DNA of 64,000 bases from Candidula unifasciata. Lineage: Eukaryota; Mollusca; Gastropoda; Stylommatophora; Geomitridae. How positions within the stretch are numbered: the first letter of the stretch is position 1; the number at the start of each line of letters is the position of its first letter. A model generated the notes under the pieces. That model was not told the DNA's origin. It did no database searches and saw only the letters and a program-made list of their open reading frames with translations. The stretch lies in contig CAJHNH020006645.1 in assembly GCA_905116865.2 (NCBI GenBank), positions 343,501 to 407,500 on the forward strand, read 5' to 3'. Of this stretch, positions 52,848 to 64,000 are shown piece after piece. A program made the position numbers and the translations under genes.

Positions 52848-54225
52848 ACTAGCAGGTTGACTATAATTAATAGGAATACTTTAACACCTATTGAACTAGC
52901 AGGCTGAACTTAACAAACAGTGATACTGTAACACCCATTGAACTAGCAGGTTGAACTTAACAAACAGTGATACTGTAACACCCATTGAACTAGCAGGTTG
53001 AACTTAACAAACAGCGATACTGTAACACCCATTAAACAAACAGGTTGAACTTAACAAACAGTGATACTGTAACACCTATTGAACTAGCAGGCTGAACTTA
53101 ACAAACAGCGATACTATAACACCCATTGAACTAGCAGGCTGAACTTAACAAACAGCGATACTGTAACACCCATTGAACTAGCAGGCTGAACTTAACAAAC
53201 AGTGATACTGTAACACCCATTGAACTAGCAGGCTGAACTTAACAAACAGCAATACTGTAACACCCATTGAACTAGCAGGTTGAACTTAACAAACAGCGAT
53301 ACTGTAACACCTATTGAACTAGCAGGCTGAACTTAACAAACAGCGATACTGTAACACCCATTGAACTAGCAGGCTGAACTTAACAAACAGCGATACTGTA
53401 ACACCCATTGAACTAGCAGGCTGAACTTAACAAACAGTGATACTGTAACACCCATTGAACTAGCAGGCTGAACTTAACAAACAGCAATACTGTAACACCC
53501 ATTGAACTAGCAGGTTGAACTTAACAAACAGCGATACTATAACACCCATTGAATTAGCAGGCTGAACTTAACAAACAGCGATACTGTAATACCCATTGAA
53601 CTAGCAGGTTGAATTTAACAAACAGCAATACTGTAACACCCATTTAACTAGCAGGTTGAACTTAACAAACAGTGATACTGTAACACCCATTGAACTAGCA
53701 GGTTGAACTTAACAAACAGCGATACTGTAACACCCATTGAACTAGCAGGTTGAACTTAACAAACAGCAATACTGTAACACCCATTGAACTAGCAGGTTTA
53801 TGTTTATGGTTTATGTCTATTCGACGGATCAACGTCATGGCACACCGATGGGTTACACACCCATAATTGCTCAGTTCTACTTCTAACTAAAGCCTGAGTC
53901 TGAAGAATCTCATCGCAGTGCACGAACTTCGTTCTAAATTTGGCCTGGGCAGCGCCGTTAGGCTACTCTTTTCGATTTCCAGTTACCAATGGATTTTTTT
54001 TTACCTGTGCAACAACACACACGGGCGTCTGATCCTACTACCCAGAGACCAGGGGAAATTTACTAGAAGTTCACGTGAAAAAATCTCAGCCTTCACCTGA
54101 GCCTGAACCTGGATCCTCCAGTACTCGAGCCGGACACCATACGTCGAGACCACTCAGCCCCCAAACCAGCAGGTTGAACTTAATTAACAGCGATACTGTA
54201 ACACAATTTGAACCAGCAGGCTGAA
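52848..54225 (+). repeat. 47-bp minisatellite, about 20 copies, split by SINE-E
   Basis: Unit: CAGTGATACTGTAACACCCA, TTGAACTAGCAGG(T/C)TGAAC, TTAACAAA. Copies run from 52,848 to 53,797 with few substitutions (GTGATA/GCGATA/GCAATA; GGTTG/GGCTG). After SINE-E (53,798-54,163) one and a half further diverged units remain (54,164-54,225). Confidence 0.95.
53798..54163 (-). mobile_element. SINE-E, full length, inserted in the 47-bp array
   Basis: The body (left to right on +) has GGATCAACGTCATGGCAC, AGTGCACGAACTTCG, GGCAGCGCCGTTAGGCTAC and CTACCCAGAGACCAGGGG. The right end is a tRNA-like head, - strand GGCTGAGTGGTCTCGACG with box-B-like CCAGGTTCAGG. The array resumes on both sides (CAGCAGGTT before and after), so insertion post-dates the array. 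Confidence 0.8.
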
Positions 54226-54622
54226 CTAAAATTAACGTTACACCGGCCGCCTTTACTTATCAGGACTTTATCTAGTAGCATGTTAAGGCTGGGTCGACCT
54301 AGGAGAGCAGGATCATTTCCTCCCAATAGTATAAAGTAAAAGAAAAGATTCCTTTTCCCACCTTTCGGCGCAATGGGCATATGGGCAGAGCGTCCCATAT
54401 TTTTACAGACCATCAGCACCCTGTGGGTAATGTGGTCAGCATTACGCCGGCTGTCTTTACTTTCCCAGGACAGCCCATCCTGGTACCCATTTTAGGCTGG
54501 GTCGACCGGCGACGTCCCATACCACGACAAAAATCCACGCAGTCTGCAGTGGGTTTCGATCGCGGTATGCTGGCTTACGAGTCGGACTCGCAACGCCTTA
54601 GCCACGGACGCCGCCCCCATTA
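54226..54622 (-). mobile_element. SINE-C fragment plus full SINE-C2
   Basis: 54,226-54,315 has only the middle block (GGCCGCCTTTACTTATCAGG, AAGGCTGGGTCGACCTAGGA). 54,340-54,622 is complete: CCTTTTCCCACC 3' end, GCATTACGCCGGCTGTC, and the C2 head (TTTCGATCGCGGTATGC, GAGTCGGACTCGCAACGCC). Confidence 0.75.
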
Positions 54623-54884
54623 GTATAACACACTGAGAACAGATTTACGGGCTCTCCAAATTAACACTGAGCCCTCAACTGTTTGGAACTTAAAGGAAAA
54701 TAGTCCACAGTGAGATCGTCTGCTGTGCAATCATTTACTGATGTTATCGCGTAAAGAAAAGCAGCAGGAACATTATGGGACTTCAGAATGCCATTAAAGT
54801 AATTGCATAAATGCATTTAACGAGCTTGATTGTTGCTCTTTGTATACAAGAGAAGGAAAATGGCATCAGTGTGCATAGTGGTTT

Positions 54885-55285
54885 GAGGTTTGAACAACGG
54901 ATCAACATGATGGCACGGGTAGTAACCCATAAGTGCTCCGTTCTTCTTCTAACTCAAGTCTGAGCAAGAAGCTCAGCACAGTGCACAGGCTCCGTTGCAC
55001 CAGCGAGGATCCTGAAATACTTTATTAGATTTTCAACTTCGAAAATGCCCAGGCAGCCTCGTTAGGCTATACTTTTCGATTAAAAAAAAAAAATGTTAAG
55101 TGATTTTTTTTACGTGCGCAACAATGAACACGAGCGTCCGTTATCACTACCCAGAGACCATGGGAAATTACTAGAAGTCCAAGTCCCCGTGAAAAAATCT
55201 CAGCTCTTACCGGGGATTGAACCCGGAGCCTCTAGCACTCGAGGCGGACACCATGTCTCGAGACCACGCAGCCTCCTTTGAACAC
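54885..55285 (-). mobile_element. SINE-E, full length reference copy
   Basis: The head (- strand) is GGAGGCTGCGTGGTCTCGAG with a perfect box-B-type CCGGGTTCAATCCCCGG. The body runs through CTACCCAGAGACCATGGG, AGGCTATACTTTTCGATT and GTGCACAGGCTCC to CATGATGGCACGG. Internal poly-A (55,081-55,093) and poly-T. About 400 bp. Confidence 0.8.
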
Positions 55286-55294
55286 AACAGTTGA

Positions 55295-55440
55295 AAAAAG
55301 TTAATTGTGTATCCTTTACAGAATCTTATGCAACCAAATCCATCATTTTCTTTTGGCTGTTTGCAATCTTATTAGGCAATTTCACATTCAGTGGTTTGGC
55401 TGAAAAGGACCAGCTTATCGACGCGTGGTGAAAACACTAT
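55295..55440 (-). mobile_element. SINE-D fragment
   Basis: GTGTATCCTTTACAGAATC, TTAGGCAATTTCACATTCAG, TGGTTTGGC match the SINE-D 3' half; the head is missing. Confidence 0.6.
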
Positions 55441-55644
55441 TGATACTAAACTGTCCCGCCCTCTACCCTTGCCGAAATCCTGCAAAGCGGCCTGCTGTCA
55501 AATGGACTGCAGCTGGAGCCGATGCCGGTAGTTTGGAATTTCAAAGCGAGCTCAGAAGGCTAAAACCACAGATATAGACAGAACAGAAATGTTGCAACAC
55601 CAAGGTGACTTAACATCTAATACAGTTATATTAAATATACTTGA

Positions 55645-55945
55645 GGGAGCCGCGTTAGCGCAGTCGATAAGAAGCTAGCTTTTAAATCCAGCTGCGACTC
55701 GCTGCAGCCCACGGTCGGTGTTCGAAACCGGGCTGTTCCCGGGGTTCACCCAGCCTCTAGGAAATGGGTACCAGAGTGATACTCTGAGGTAAATGGAGGA
55801 ACGTCGCTGTAGCTACAGAGTTACGTGCAAACGGTGACACAGGCTGTCAGTTCTTATCAGCTGTCCGTACTGGTGGCAGAGCACTTATGGTTTATAACCG
55901 TGTGCAATGACGCTGGTTCACATCTGTCGAATTTACCTTTTTTTT
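55645..55945 (+). mobile_element. SINE-A, full length reference copy
   Basis: GGGAGCCGCGTTAGCGCAG, box A TTAGCGCAGTCG, box-B-like GTGTTCGAAACCGG, GGGTTCACCCAGCC, TAGCTACAGAGTTACGTGC, TGTCCGTACTGGTGGCAG, GGTTCACATCTG, then a T-rich 3' end. About 300 bp. Confidence 0.88.
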
Positions 55946-56477
55946 TCAATATTTTTGAATTACAACCCTTGTCACTCGCGGCTTTTTCTGGACAGTATTT
56001 ATTTCCAGTGGCCACACACGTGTCAGAAATTGGACTGGTCAGACAGAGATGCGATTTCTTTCGGAGATACGTCAGATAAATGAATTTGTGTAATCTTGTC
56101 CGTATTTGTGTGAATTTGTAGATTTATCTAATGTGCTTTTTAAAGCTATTTAGTGGCGTCGTTCATTTTGCGTTTGTGTTTGTGATATCGTGAAACTGAG
56201 CGTTCTACTGTTGGTTTGGCTTAATATCTTTGCAAAACTGCAGCACATTGGAACAGAACTGACGATCAGAGGCTCTATTTGGCCAAGGGCTCAATTATTT
56301 GCCTTGCGCTATGAAGGTTGTAGGTTCGATTCTGGACGCCAACTTTCGATTAGTGCGTACATATGTTAATGAGATCCCTTAGGATCGTTGCCAGAGATAA
56401 GGATTTCGTACTTGATGTTACGCCGTCACTGGCGATCATTCTTTCTGCGGAGTGACTGAGTCATGTGGGGTAAATTA
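55946..56477 (+). other. No gene; tRNA-like segment at 56,265-56,345
   Basis: 56,265-56,345 contains GGCTCTATTTGGCCAAGGG and an exact box-B-type GGTTCGATTCT. Probably a SINE head; the body is not recognised. Nothing else found. Confidence 0.4.
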
Positions 56478-56815
56478 AAGATTCAGAACACAAAATTATA
56501 GATTCTGAATATAAATTTGTAGATGCAGAACGAAAAAATGTTAGATGCAGAACACAAAATTATAGATTCAGAACACAAAATTACAGATTTAAAACACAAA
56601 ATTATTATGGTATATTCAAAACACAAAATTATAGATTTAAAACAAAAAATTATAGATTCAAAATAGAAATTTGTAGATTCAGAACACAGAATTATAGATG
56701 CAGAACACAAAATTATAGATTCAGAACATAAAATTGTAGATTCAGAACACAAATTATAGATTTAGAGCACAAAATTACAGATTCATAACACATAATTACA
56801 GATTTAGAACACATT
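56478..56815 (+). repeat. 21-bp minisatellite, about 16 copies
   Basis: AGAACACAAAATTATAGATTC units with length variants of 18-24 bp. Very A/T-rich. Confidence 0.9.
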
Positions 56816-56837
56816 ATTCTTTCTAATTAGATCTAGG

Positions 56838-57262
56838 ACGGGAGCGCGGGGTCTGGCCAACTCAAGGGTGGGGGAGCGGGATCTTGCCAACTCAAGGGAG
56901 GGGGTGCGGGGTCTGGCCAACTCAAGGGAGGGGGTGCGGGGTCTGGCCAACTAAAGGGCGGGGGCGCGGGGTCTTGCCAACTAAAGGGTGGTGGCACAGG
57001 GTCTTGCCAACTAAAGGGCGGGGGCACGGGGTCTTGCCAACTCAAGGGAGGGGGCACAGGGTCTTGCCAACTCAAGGATGGGGGCGCGGGGTCTTGCCAA
57101 CTCAAGGGCGGGGGTGCAGGGTCTTGCCAACTCAAGGGTGGGGGCGCAGGGTCTGGCCAACTCAAGAGTGGGGGCGCAGGGTCTGGCCAACTCAAAGGTG
57201 AGGGCACAGGGTCTTGCCAACTCAAGAGTGGGGGCGCGGGGTCTTGCCAACTCAAAGGTGGC
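56838..57262 (+). repeat. 30-bp G-rich minisatellite, about 14 copies
   Basis: Units of GGGGTCTTGCCAACTCAAGG and GTGGGGGCGC. Thirty is a multiple of 3, so several long frames on both strands (up to 161 aa, proline-rich on -) are artefacts. Runs of three to five Gs recur every 30 bp on the + strand. Confidence 0.95.
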
Positions 57263-57619
57263 AGTACCACCTGAAAAAAGATCAGAGACAACTGTTTTAA
57301 AGTGTTAACCCAATCCAAAAGTCACTTCCTGCGGAACCATTCTCATGCCATCAGCATTTGTCAGTGGCATATTTAAAGCACAGTGAACACGAGGCTGTCT
57401 TTCTACTGACAGAGCCCACTCAGACTTCACTTAATCAATATCTTGATGTTATCCTCTCAGTTGTATCGCTTTATAAGTACCTTATTTTTGTCTGTCCCCT
57501 CAGTACTGTGCTTCTCTCCGTATTATGTCAACAGCTATTTTACAGTCAAATCGATTTAATATTATGAATTCACAAGGACTGAAAACAAACCTCTGTTAAA
57601 ATAACTTATGATAACCGAG

Positions 57620-57684
<65 letters not shown>

Positions 57685-58127
57685 TAATAATAATAATACA
57701 TCCCTGCTGGAAACACAATGTCTTTCACAGAGCCTTTTGTTCGCCTTCAGGCGTATTGGTCTTACTATTGAGGACAAATGATCTCCAACCTGGAGGCGCA
57801 AAGAGGTTTCCACTTTTAAAAGTCAGTGCATTTGTACTTGCAACAATGCGTTGATCTCACATTTTGTTTTAGTCTAATTATAAATACATAATTTTAAAAC
57901 ATAAATAAAAAAAAAAAAAAAAAATAAATAAAAAAAAGGCACGAATTGTCATTTTCCTTTTTATGCGCAGTCTGTACATCTGCCGTTATAAAAACTAATT
58001 AACATAATGACACGCGCATTTAAATATAGATAAGGAATATATTCTGACCAAAATGTATCACCATACTTTCTCTTTCCCCTGTTGCTGAATTTATTGTCCT
58101 CCTCTTTTTAGTAATTTTTTTTTTTTA
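57263..58127. other. No recognised gene; (TAA)n and poly-A tracts
   Basis: (AAT)n at 57,625-57,698 and poly-A at 57,907-57,937. No coding signal. Confidence 0.5.
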
Positions 58128-58285
58128 AGTTATGAAAAAGAGGGTGGGTGTGATCCTGACATATACTCTGGGGGAGGGTGGGGGGGGGGTGTCCTTGCAA
58201 TATACTCAAGGGGTTAGGGGTCTTGACCTATACTCATGGGGGCGGTGTTGGTGTGGGCGTGGAGGTCTTGCCATATGCTCAAGAG
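58128..58285 (+). repeat. Degenerate 4-unit relative of the 30-bp array
   Basis: GTCTTGCCATATGCTCAAG, GTCTTGACCTATACTCATGG and GTCCTTGCAATATACTCAAG resemble the GTCTTGCCAACTCAAGG unit of 56,838-57,262, with longer G-rich spacers. Confidence 0.55.
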
Positions 58286-58314
58286 TACATCAGTCACTAA
58301 GCTTAGAGTTTTGA

Positions 58315-58925
58315 AGTTTGAAAAATGAATCAACTTCATGACACACAGGCAGTAACCCATAAGTGCTCCGTTCTTCTTCTAACTCAAGTCTGAGTCTGAA
58401 GAAGCTCAGCACAGTGCACAGGTTCTGTAGCACCGACGAGGTTCCTCTGATTACAGGGCTTTTGATACTTGACTCATATTTTCCGTAGATCAGTGGGGCG
58501 GGATGAGTGGTGATGTCGCCAACATCATGCCGGCCACCTTTACTTCCCAGGACTTTACCTGGTACACATCTTAGTCTGGGACAACATATTGTTGATCCTA
58601 CTTTACCCAAGAAATGTTTCTTTTTTTGTTTCAATGAAATATGACGAGTGCTTCTGTATACCAACATTAGGCCATTGTGCCAGATCATTGAGCTAAGCAA
58701 ACAACGACGTCTGTGGCATAGGTATTAGAAACGCGCTTCGTAGTGCCGAGAGGCAATTTCGATTTGAACAGCGGGCGATTTGACAGCAGACCACATTGGG
58801 TTAGTTTCGGCATGGGTATCGCGAGCTGATCGCCCAGAAAGCAAAGGCAAACTCCTGGATGTAACTAGACAAACTTGCTGGGGTTGGTTTTGCAACGTTA
58901 TTTAAAGGACACGCCACTAACTAGT
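58315..58925. mobile_element. Fragments of SINE-E (-), SINE-C (-) and SINE-D (+)
   Basis: 58,315-58,450 SINE-E 3' part (CATAAGTGCTCCGTTCTTC, AGCTCAGCACAGTGCACAGG). 58,480-58,580 SINE-C middle (GCCGGCCACCTTTACTTCCC). 58,695-58,925 SINE-D, head GACGTCTGTGGCATAGG and body TTGGTTTTGCAACGTTATT, well diverged. Confidence 0.6.
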
Positions 58926-60384
58926 AAATTCAAACTATTTTCTATTTTAAATGTGCGGTCCTCTTTGTGTGTGTTGTGCGTGCTTGCATATGTGTGTGTG
59001 TGTGCGCGCACGCGTGTGCATTTGTAAGTGTGTGTGTCTGTGTGTGAATATTTTCTCATACTATTCAAAATCTTTCTGACCATTCGATTCTCTATTTGAT
59101 GTACGATGCGCCGTTATAAACTAACTCCTTTTTCCTCAGAATATAATCACAATATTTATACTATATCGAGAACAATGCTAAAAACGGTTCATCGAACGAT
59201 ATCCACTCGTTTTTTGCGACTGGAAGGGGGAAATAACCCTGTAGTTTTGAGTTAAAAATGTGAACAAGTGAGACTTGAACTTGTTCAAACCATTTCATGA
59301 TCGAGCCACGAGTGGATAAACGTGATGGGTTCTTTGACAAGGCACTAGATGTCGCTGCGGCGGGAATGACGAAATAATAGATGAGGTTGATGAAATGTGT
59401 CGCTTCACATTTGAACGTAAAATTAATGCGCGAGGCCTCTTTGTCGGCACAGTTTACGTATAATTTTTTTTTCTTTTAGTAGCTCTAACTATTTTCACAT
59501 GACCCACTGTAAAAACTTTTCAAGAATAGGTAATAATAGATTAAAAAAAACTAAAAACTTTGTAAAATTAGGTAATAATAGATAATAATTAGAATTATTC
59601 CGCAGTGGGAGCATAAAAATTCCCACGGATAGAGTACACAGTATAATTATTACAGTTTTTTGAAAAAAGCACTTTAAATATATAAAACCTTACAATCTAT
59701 ACTTCCGAAATCTTTTACAATTAATACATAATCTTAGCAGTATAAAAAAAAAAAAAAAAAAAGGTAACTGATAAGCACATACAGCAACATTGGAATAGGG
59801 AAAACACCTCTAAATATCCCAGTTATAAACCAAGTACATAGAACAGGATATCGTTATATAAATTACTACCCCTAGTCTTAAAAGCTGATTTCATTATTAA
59901 TTCTAATAAGGAAACCGAACAGATTGCACTCCCCCCCCCCCCCCCCCCCCCCGAACACAAGAAAACTAAAAATAAACTGGGAAAACTTGCCAGATACCGA
60001 GAAGCCAACTTTGTTGCTTGAAGAAAAGCCATCAGGTATTTAGAAATAATTGCAAAGAAAACAGACACACTAAGCAGGTTTAATCCAGTCGGGTATGTGA
60101 TTTATACTTTCTGACTTATTGCTGATAAGGTAATCTTGGATTTGAACCTGCATAGGACTTCTAGCGTACTAAATGCTTATCAGTAGTCCAGTCGATGGCA
60201 GTTGAAAAAAAAGTGTGGAAAAAAAGGGTGGGGGGGGGGGGGGGGGGGGGGGTGGGGGGGTGGGGGGGTGGGGGGGGGAACGGGTGCCGATAAAAATAGA
60301 ATGACTGCAATGGTATCATTGGTTTCAAAGTCGTCGTAGTCGATCATCACCTTCCTTATCATTATTATATTGAACCATCATCCT
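58926..60384. other. No recognised gene; GT, poly-A, poly-C and poly-G tracts
   Basis: GT-rich 58,965-59,047; poly-A 59,743-59,762; poly-C 59,931-59,952; G-rich 60,227-60,280. Low-complexity proteins in these frames are artefacts. Confidence 0.5.
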
Positions 60385-60444
60385 CATAATCGTCGTTTTC
60401 GTAGTCATCAACATCGTCGTCATCGTGGTCATCATCATCATCAT

Positions 60445-60565
60445 CATCTTCTTCTTTTTGTCAGCGGTAACCGGCTGTAAACCCCAGCGGAAAATTCTGG
60501 TTGTTCGTCCACTTCAGCACTTTATTTTTGTTCCAGAACTTCAGTTGTGCGTGCATATCTGTTAC
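60445..60565 (-). mobile_element. SINE-B 3' part
   Basis: The GAA-type tail (CTTCTTCTTTTTG) joins ACCGGCTGTAAACCCCAGCGG and TTCTGGTTGTTCGTCCACTT, truncated after about 120 bp. It abuts an (ATC)n run on the left and C-rich repeats on the right. Confidence 0.6.
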
Positions 60566-60734
60566 ATATTCATGCCCCCCCTCCCCTCCCCTCCCCCTCC
60601 CCCTCCCCCTCCCCTCCCCATAAACGGCTTCTGTTTGTCTAGACTAAATTGTAAAATTTCTGACATTTAAATTTTTTTTTCATTATTATGACATTTGTAT
60701 AAGTAAATTATTATGTAATTATTTATTCCCGATG

Positions 60735-60940
60735 GTGTTGCGTTGTGGGTTCAAATCCGAAATTCCCTAGATTTGCACGTCGAGCTATTCTTAAATGGGT
60801 ATCAGGTAAAACACTGGGAAGCAAAGGGTATCCGCGTGATTGGACCATGTTAGCTGATTAGTCAGTGAAATTTAGGTTTAGCCTTATGTGCCCAATACGC
60901 CTGAAGGCATGGGAAAGTGTCCTTAACTTTTACTTACTTA
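60735..60940 (+). mobile_element. SINE-C, + strand
   Basis: Box-B-like GGGTTCAAATCC, body AAATGGGTATCAGGTAAAAC, GGGAAGCAAAGGGTATCC, and a 3' end AGGTTTAGCCTTATGTGCCC with TACTTAC. The first part of the head is missing. Confidence 0.7.
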
Positions 60941-61117
60941 GTTTTGATACGTATCATTTCGCAATCGTGCCATATTTACACGCTCGCCCGGTTTTTAAAT
61001 CTCATCTTGGATCATTACTTATCTTCTCTCCTTACCTCAGTAGTCGCTCATTGTATGTCCTGGCTCCACCCTCCCCATCTCGGTACTCACTCTTCCTCCG
61101 TCCTCGCCCCTCCCCCA

Positions 61118-61350
61118 TCACAGTACTCGTTCATTTTCAATACTCGCCCATCTCCTCCCCCATCACAGTACTCGTTCATTTTCAATACTCGCCCATCTCC
61201 TCCCCCATCTCAGTACTCGTTCATTTTCAATACTCGCCCATCTCCTCCCCCATCTCAGTACTCGTTCATTTTCAATACTCGCCCATCTCCTCCCCCATCT
61301 CAGTACTCGTTCATTTTCAATACTCGCCCATCTCCTCCCCCATCTCAGTA
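61118..61350 (+). repeat. 45-bp minisatellite, about 5 copies
   Basis: Units of CAGTACTCGTTCATTTTCAA, TACTCGCCCATCTCC, TCCCCCATCT. It shares CTCAGTACTC..TCATT with the larger 34-bp array to the right; 61,350-61,530 holds irregular intermediates. Confidence 0.9.
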
Positions 61351-61529
61351 CTCACTCATTCTCCGTCCTCACCCTACCCTTCCCATCTAAGTACTGGCTC
61401 ATCCTCCGTTATCACCCCATCCTCCCCATCTTGGTACTCACTCATGCCCCGTCCTCACTCCTCGATCTTCCAGTAGCCATCCACTCTCAGTTCTCATCCC
61501 CACTCAGTAATAACTCCTTTCCAGTCCTA

Positions 61530-64000
61530 GCACATACTCAGTACTCACGCATTCCATGTCCACGCCAACCCTCAGTACTCACTCATTCCAAGTCCACACC
61601 AACCCTCAGTACTCACTCATTCCAAGTCCACACCAACCCTCAGTACTCACTCATTCCAAGTCCACACCAACCCTCAGTACTTACTCAATTAAAGTCTACG
61701 CCAACCCTCAGTACTCACTCATTCCAAGTCCACACCAACCCTCAGTACTCACTCATTCCAAGTCCACACCAACCCTCAGTACTCACTCATTCCAAGCCCA
61801 TGCCAACCCTCAGTACTCACTCATTCCAAGTCCACACCAACCCTCAGTACTCACTCATTCCAAGTCCACACCAACCCTCAGTACTCACTCATTCCAAGTC
61901 CACACCAACCCTCAGTACTTACTCATTCCAAGTCCACACCAACCCTCAGTACTCACTCATTCCAAGTCCACACCAACCCTCAGTACTCACGCATTCCAAG
62001 TCCACACCAACCCTCAGTACTCACTCATTCCAAGTCCACACCAACCCTCAGTACTCACTCATTCCAAGTCCACACCAACCCTCAGTACTCACTCATTCCA
62101 AGTCCACACCAACCCTCAGTACTCACGCATTCCAAGTCTACGCCAACCCTCAGTACTCACTTATTGCAAGCCCATGCCAACCCTCAGTACTCACTCATTC
62201 CAAGTCCACACCAACCCTCAGTACTCACTCATTCCAAGTCCACACCAACCCTCAGTACTCACTCATTCCAAGTCCACACCAACCCTCAGTACTCACTCAT
62301 TCCAAGTCCACACCAACCCTCAGTACTCACGCATTCCAAGTCCACACCAACCCTCAGTACTCACGCATTCCAAGTCTACGCCAACCCTCAGTACTCACTT
62401 ATTGCAAGCCCATGCCAACCCTCAGTACTCACTCATTCCAAGTCCACACCAACCCTCAGTACTCACTCATTCCAAGTCCACACCAACCCTCAGTACTTAC
62501 TCAATTAAAGTCTACGCCAACCCTCAGTACTCACTCATTCCAAGTCCACACCAACCCTCAGTACTCACTCATTTCAAGTCCACACCAACCCTCAATACTC
62601 ACTCATTCCAAGCCCACGCCAACCCTCAGTTCTCACTCATTCCAAGTCTACGCCAACCCTCAGTACTTACTCATTTAAAGTCTACGCCAACCCTCAGTAC
62701 TTACTCATTTAAAGTCTACGCCAACCCTCAGTACTCACTCATTCCAAGTCCACACCAACCCTCAGTTCTCACTCATTCCAAGTCTACGCCAACCCTCAGT
62801 ACTTACTCAATTAAAGTCTACGCCAACCCTTAGTACTCACTCATTCCAAGTCCACACCAACCCTCAGTACTCACTCATTCCAAGTCCACACCAACCCTCA
62901 GTACTCACTCATTCCAAGTCCACACCAACCCTCAGTACTCACTCATTCCAAGTCCACACCAACCCTCAGTACTCACTCATTCCAAGTCCACACCAACCCT
63001 CAGTACTCACTCATTCCAAGTCCACACCAACCCTCAGTACTCACTCATTCCAAGTCCACACCAACCCTCAGTACTTACTCATTCCAAGTCCACACCAACC
63101 CTCAGTACTCGCTCATTTCAAGTCCACACCAACATTCAGTACTCACTCATTCCAAGCCAATGCCAACCCTCAGTACTCACTCATTCCAAGCCCATGCCAA
63201 CCCTCAGTACTCACTCATTCCAAGTCTACGCCAACCCTCAGTACTCACTCATTCCAAGTCCACACCAACCCTCAGTTCTCACTCATTCCAAGTCTACGCC
63301 AACCCTCAGTACTCACTAATTGCAAGCCCATGCCAACCCTCAGTACTCACTCATTCCAAGTCTACGCCAACCCTCAGTAATTACTTAATTAAAGTCTACG
63401 CCAACCCTCAGTACTTACTCAATTAAAGTCTACGCCAACCCTCAGTACTCACTCATTCCAAGTCCACACCAACCCTCAGTACTCACTCATTCCAAGTCCA
63501 CACCAACCCTCAGTACTCACTCATTCCAAGTCCACAGCAACCCTCAGTACTTACTCATTTCAAGTCCACACCAACCCTCAGTACTTACTCAATTAAAGTC
63601 TACGCCAACCCTCAGTACTCACTCATTCCAAGTCCACACCAACCCTCAGTTCTCACTCATTCCAAGTCTACGCCAACCCTCAGTACTTACTCAATTAAAG
63701 TCTACGCCAACCCACAGTACTCACTCATTCCAAGTCCACACCAACCCTCAGTACTCACTCATTCCAAGTCCACACCAACCCTCAGTACTCACTCATTCCA
63801 AGTCCACACCAACCCTCAGTACTCACGCATTCCAAGTCCACACCAACCCTCAGTACTCACTCATTCCAAGTCCACACCAACCCTCAGTACTCACTCATTC
63901 CAAGTCCACACCAACCCTCAGTACTTACTCATTTCAAGTCCACACCAACCCTCAGTACTCACTCATTCCAGGTCCACACCAACCCTCAGTACTCACTCAT
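61530..64000 (+). repeat. 34-bp satellite-like array, about 72 copies, open at window end
   Basis: Units of TCCAAGTCCACACC, AACCCTCAGT, ACTCACTCAT with three recurring variants: TCCAAGTCTACGCC, TGCAAGCCCATGCC and AATTAAAGTCTACGCC. Since 34 = 3x11+1, the frame cycles every 102 bp; frames free of stops run for more than 1.2 kb (415 and 425 codons). They are not genes. Variant pairs recur at 238-bp spacing (62,125 and 62,363), i.e. seven units, indicating higher-order copying. Confidence 0.95.

Noticed and set aside
56833..57318. 161-codon Pro-rich ORF
   Set aside because: Antisense of the 30-bp minisatellite.
60865..61476. 203-codon Ser/Pro-rich ORF
   Set aside because: Covers the 45-bp minisatellite, which is divisible by three.
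61431..62833. Two long overlapping ORFs (415 and 425 codons)
   Set aside because: They are entirely composed of the 34-bp tandem repeat, which cycles through all frames; no non-repeat coding content.
61530..64000. CRISPR-like array
   Set aside because: Units are contiguous with no unique spacers, and the context is a eukaryotic genome.

Overview
The window looks like intergenic or deep-intronic DNA from a metazoan, most likely a lophotrochozoan such as a mollusc (an inference from retroelement types and overall texture; no diagnostic host gene is present). I found no host protein gene, rRNA or functional tRNA that I can support. Almost everything recognisable is mobile-element or tandem-repeat DNA, and most long open frames are produced by microsatellites and minisatellites.

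The centre of interest is 34,032-43,057. Two different LTR retrotransposons meet head to head. On the left are a + strand LTR (34,032-36,153), a perfect tRNA-Pro-type primer-binding site and a + strand Gag-like ORF. On the right are a - strand LTR (43,057-41,531), its own primer-binding site and a - strand Gag-protease-integrase ORF followed by a truncated reverse transcriptase. Having the integrase before the reverse transcriptase in a Ty3/gypsy-type element is the unusual Gmr1-like order. The two meet back to back near 37,846-37,850. Both outer ends begin TGTGACA and the unit is flanked by the same 5 bp, GACCT, as if the inverted chimera had integrated as one piece. A relative of the left LTR lies at 14,200-16,525 as a solo LTR with a perfect 5-bp duplication (ACGAC).

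The flanks (0-34 kb and 43-61 kb) are filled with short retroposons, which I label SINE-A to SINE-H (window-local names), plus 5'-truncated LINE 3' ends. Several insertions are nested and datable from target-site duplications: SINE-B in SINE-A (15 bp), a LINE end in SINE-C (11 bp), SINE-G in a LINE end (about 14 bp), SINE-E in a minisatellite. A hAT-like MITE at 23.6 kb has an 8-bp duplication. SINE-B and an RNase H LINE end in the same GAA-rich tail, suggesting a mobilisation partnership.

Tandem repeats are abundant: a 15-bp array (31.6-32.2 kb), a compound tetranucleotide tract whose unit mutates stepwise (44.0-44.9 kb), a 47-bp array (52.8-54.2 kb), 21-bp and 30-bp arrays (56.5-57.3 kb), a 45-bp array (61.1-61.35 kb) and a 34-bp array running off the right edge (61.5-64.0 kb). 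Two striking hairpins lie at 6.43-6.48 kb and 43.17-43.30 kb. SINE and LINE boundaries are read by eye and are accurate to about 10-20 bases unless a duplication is given.
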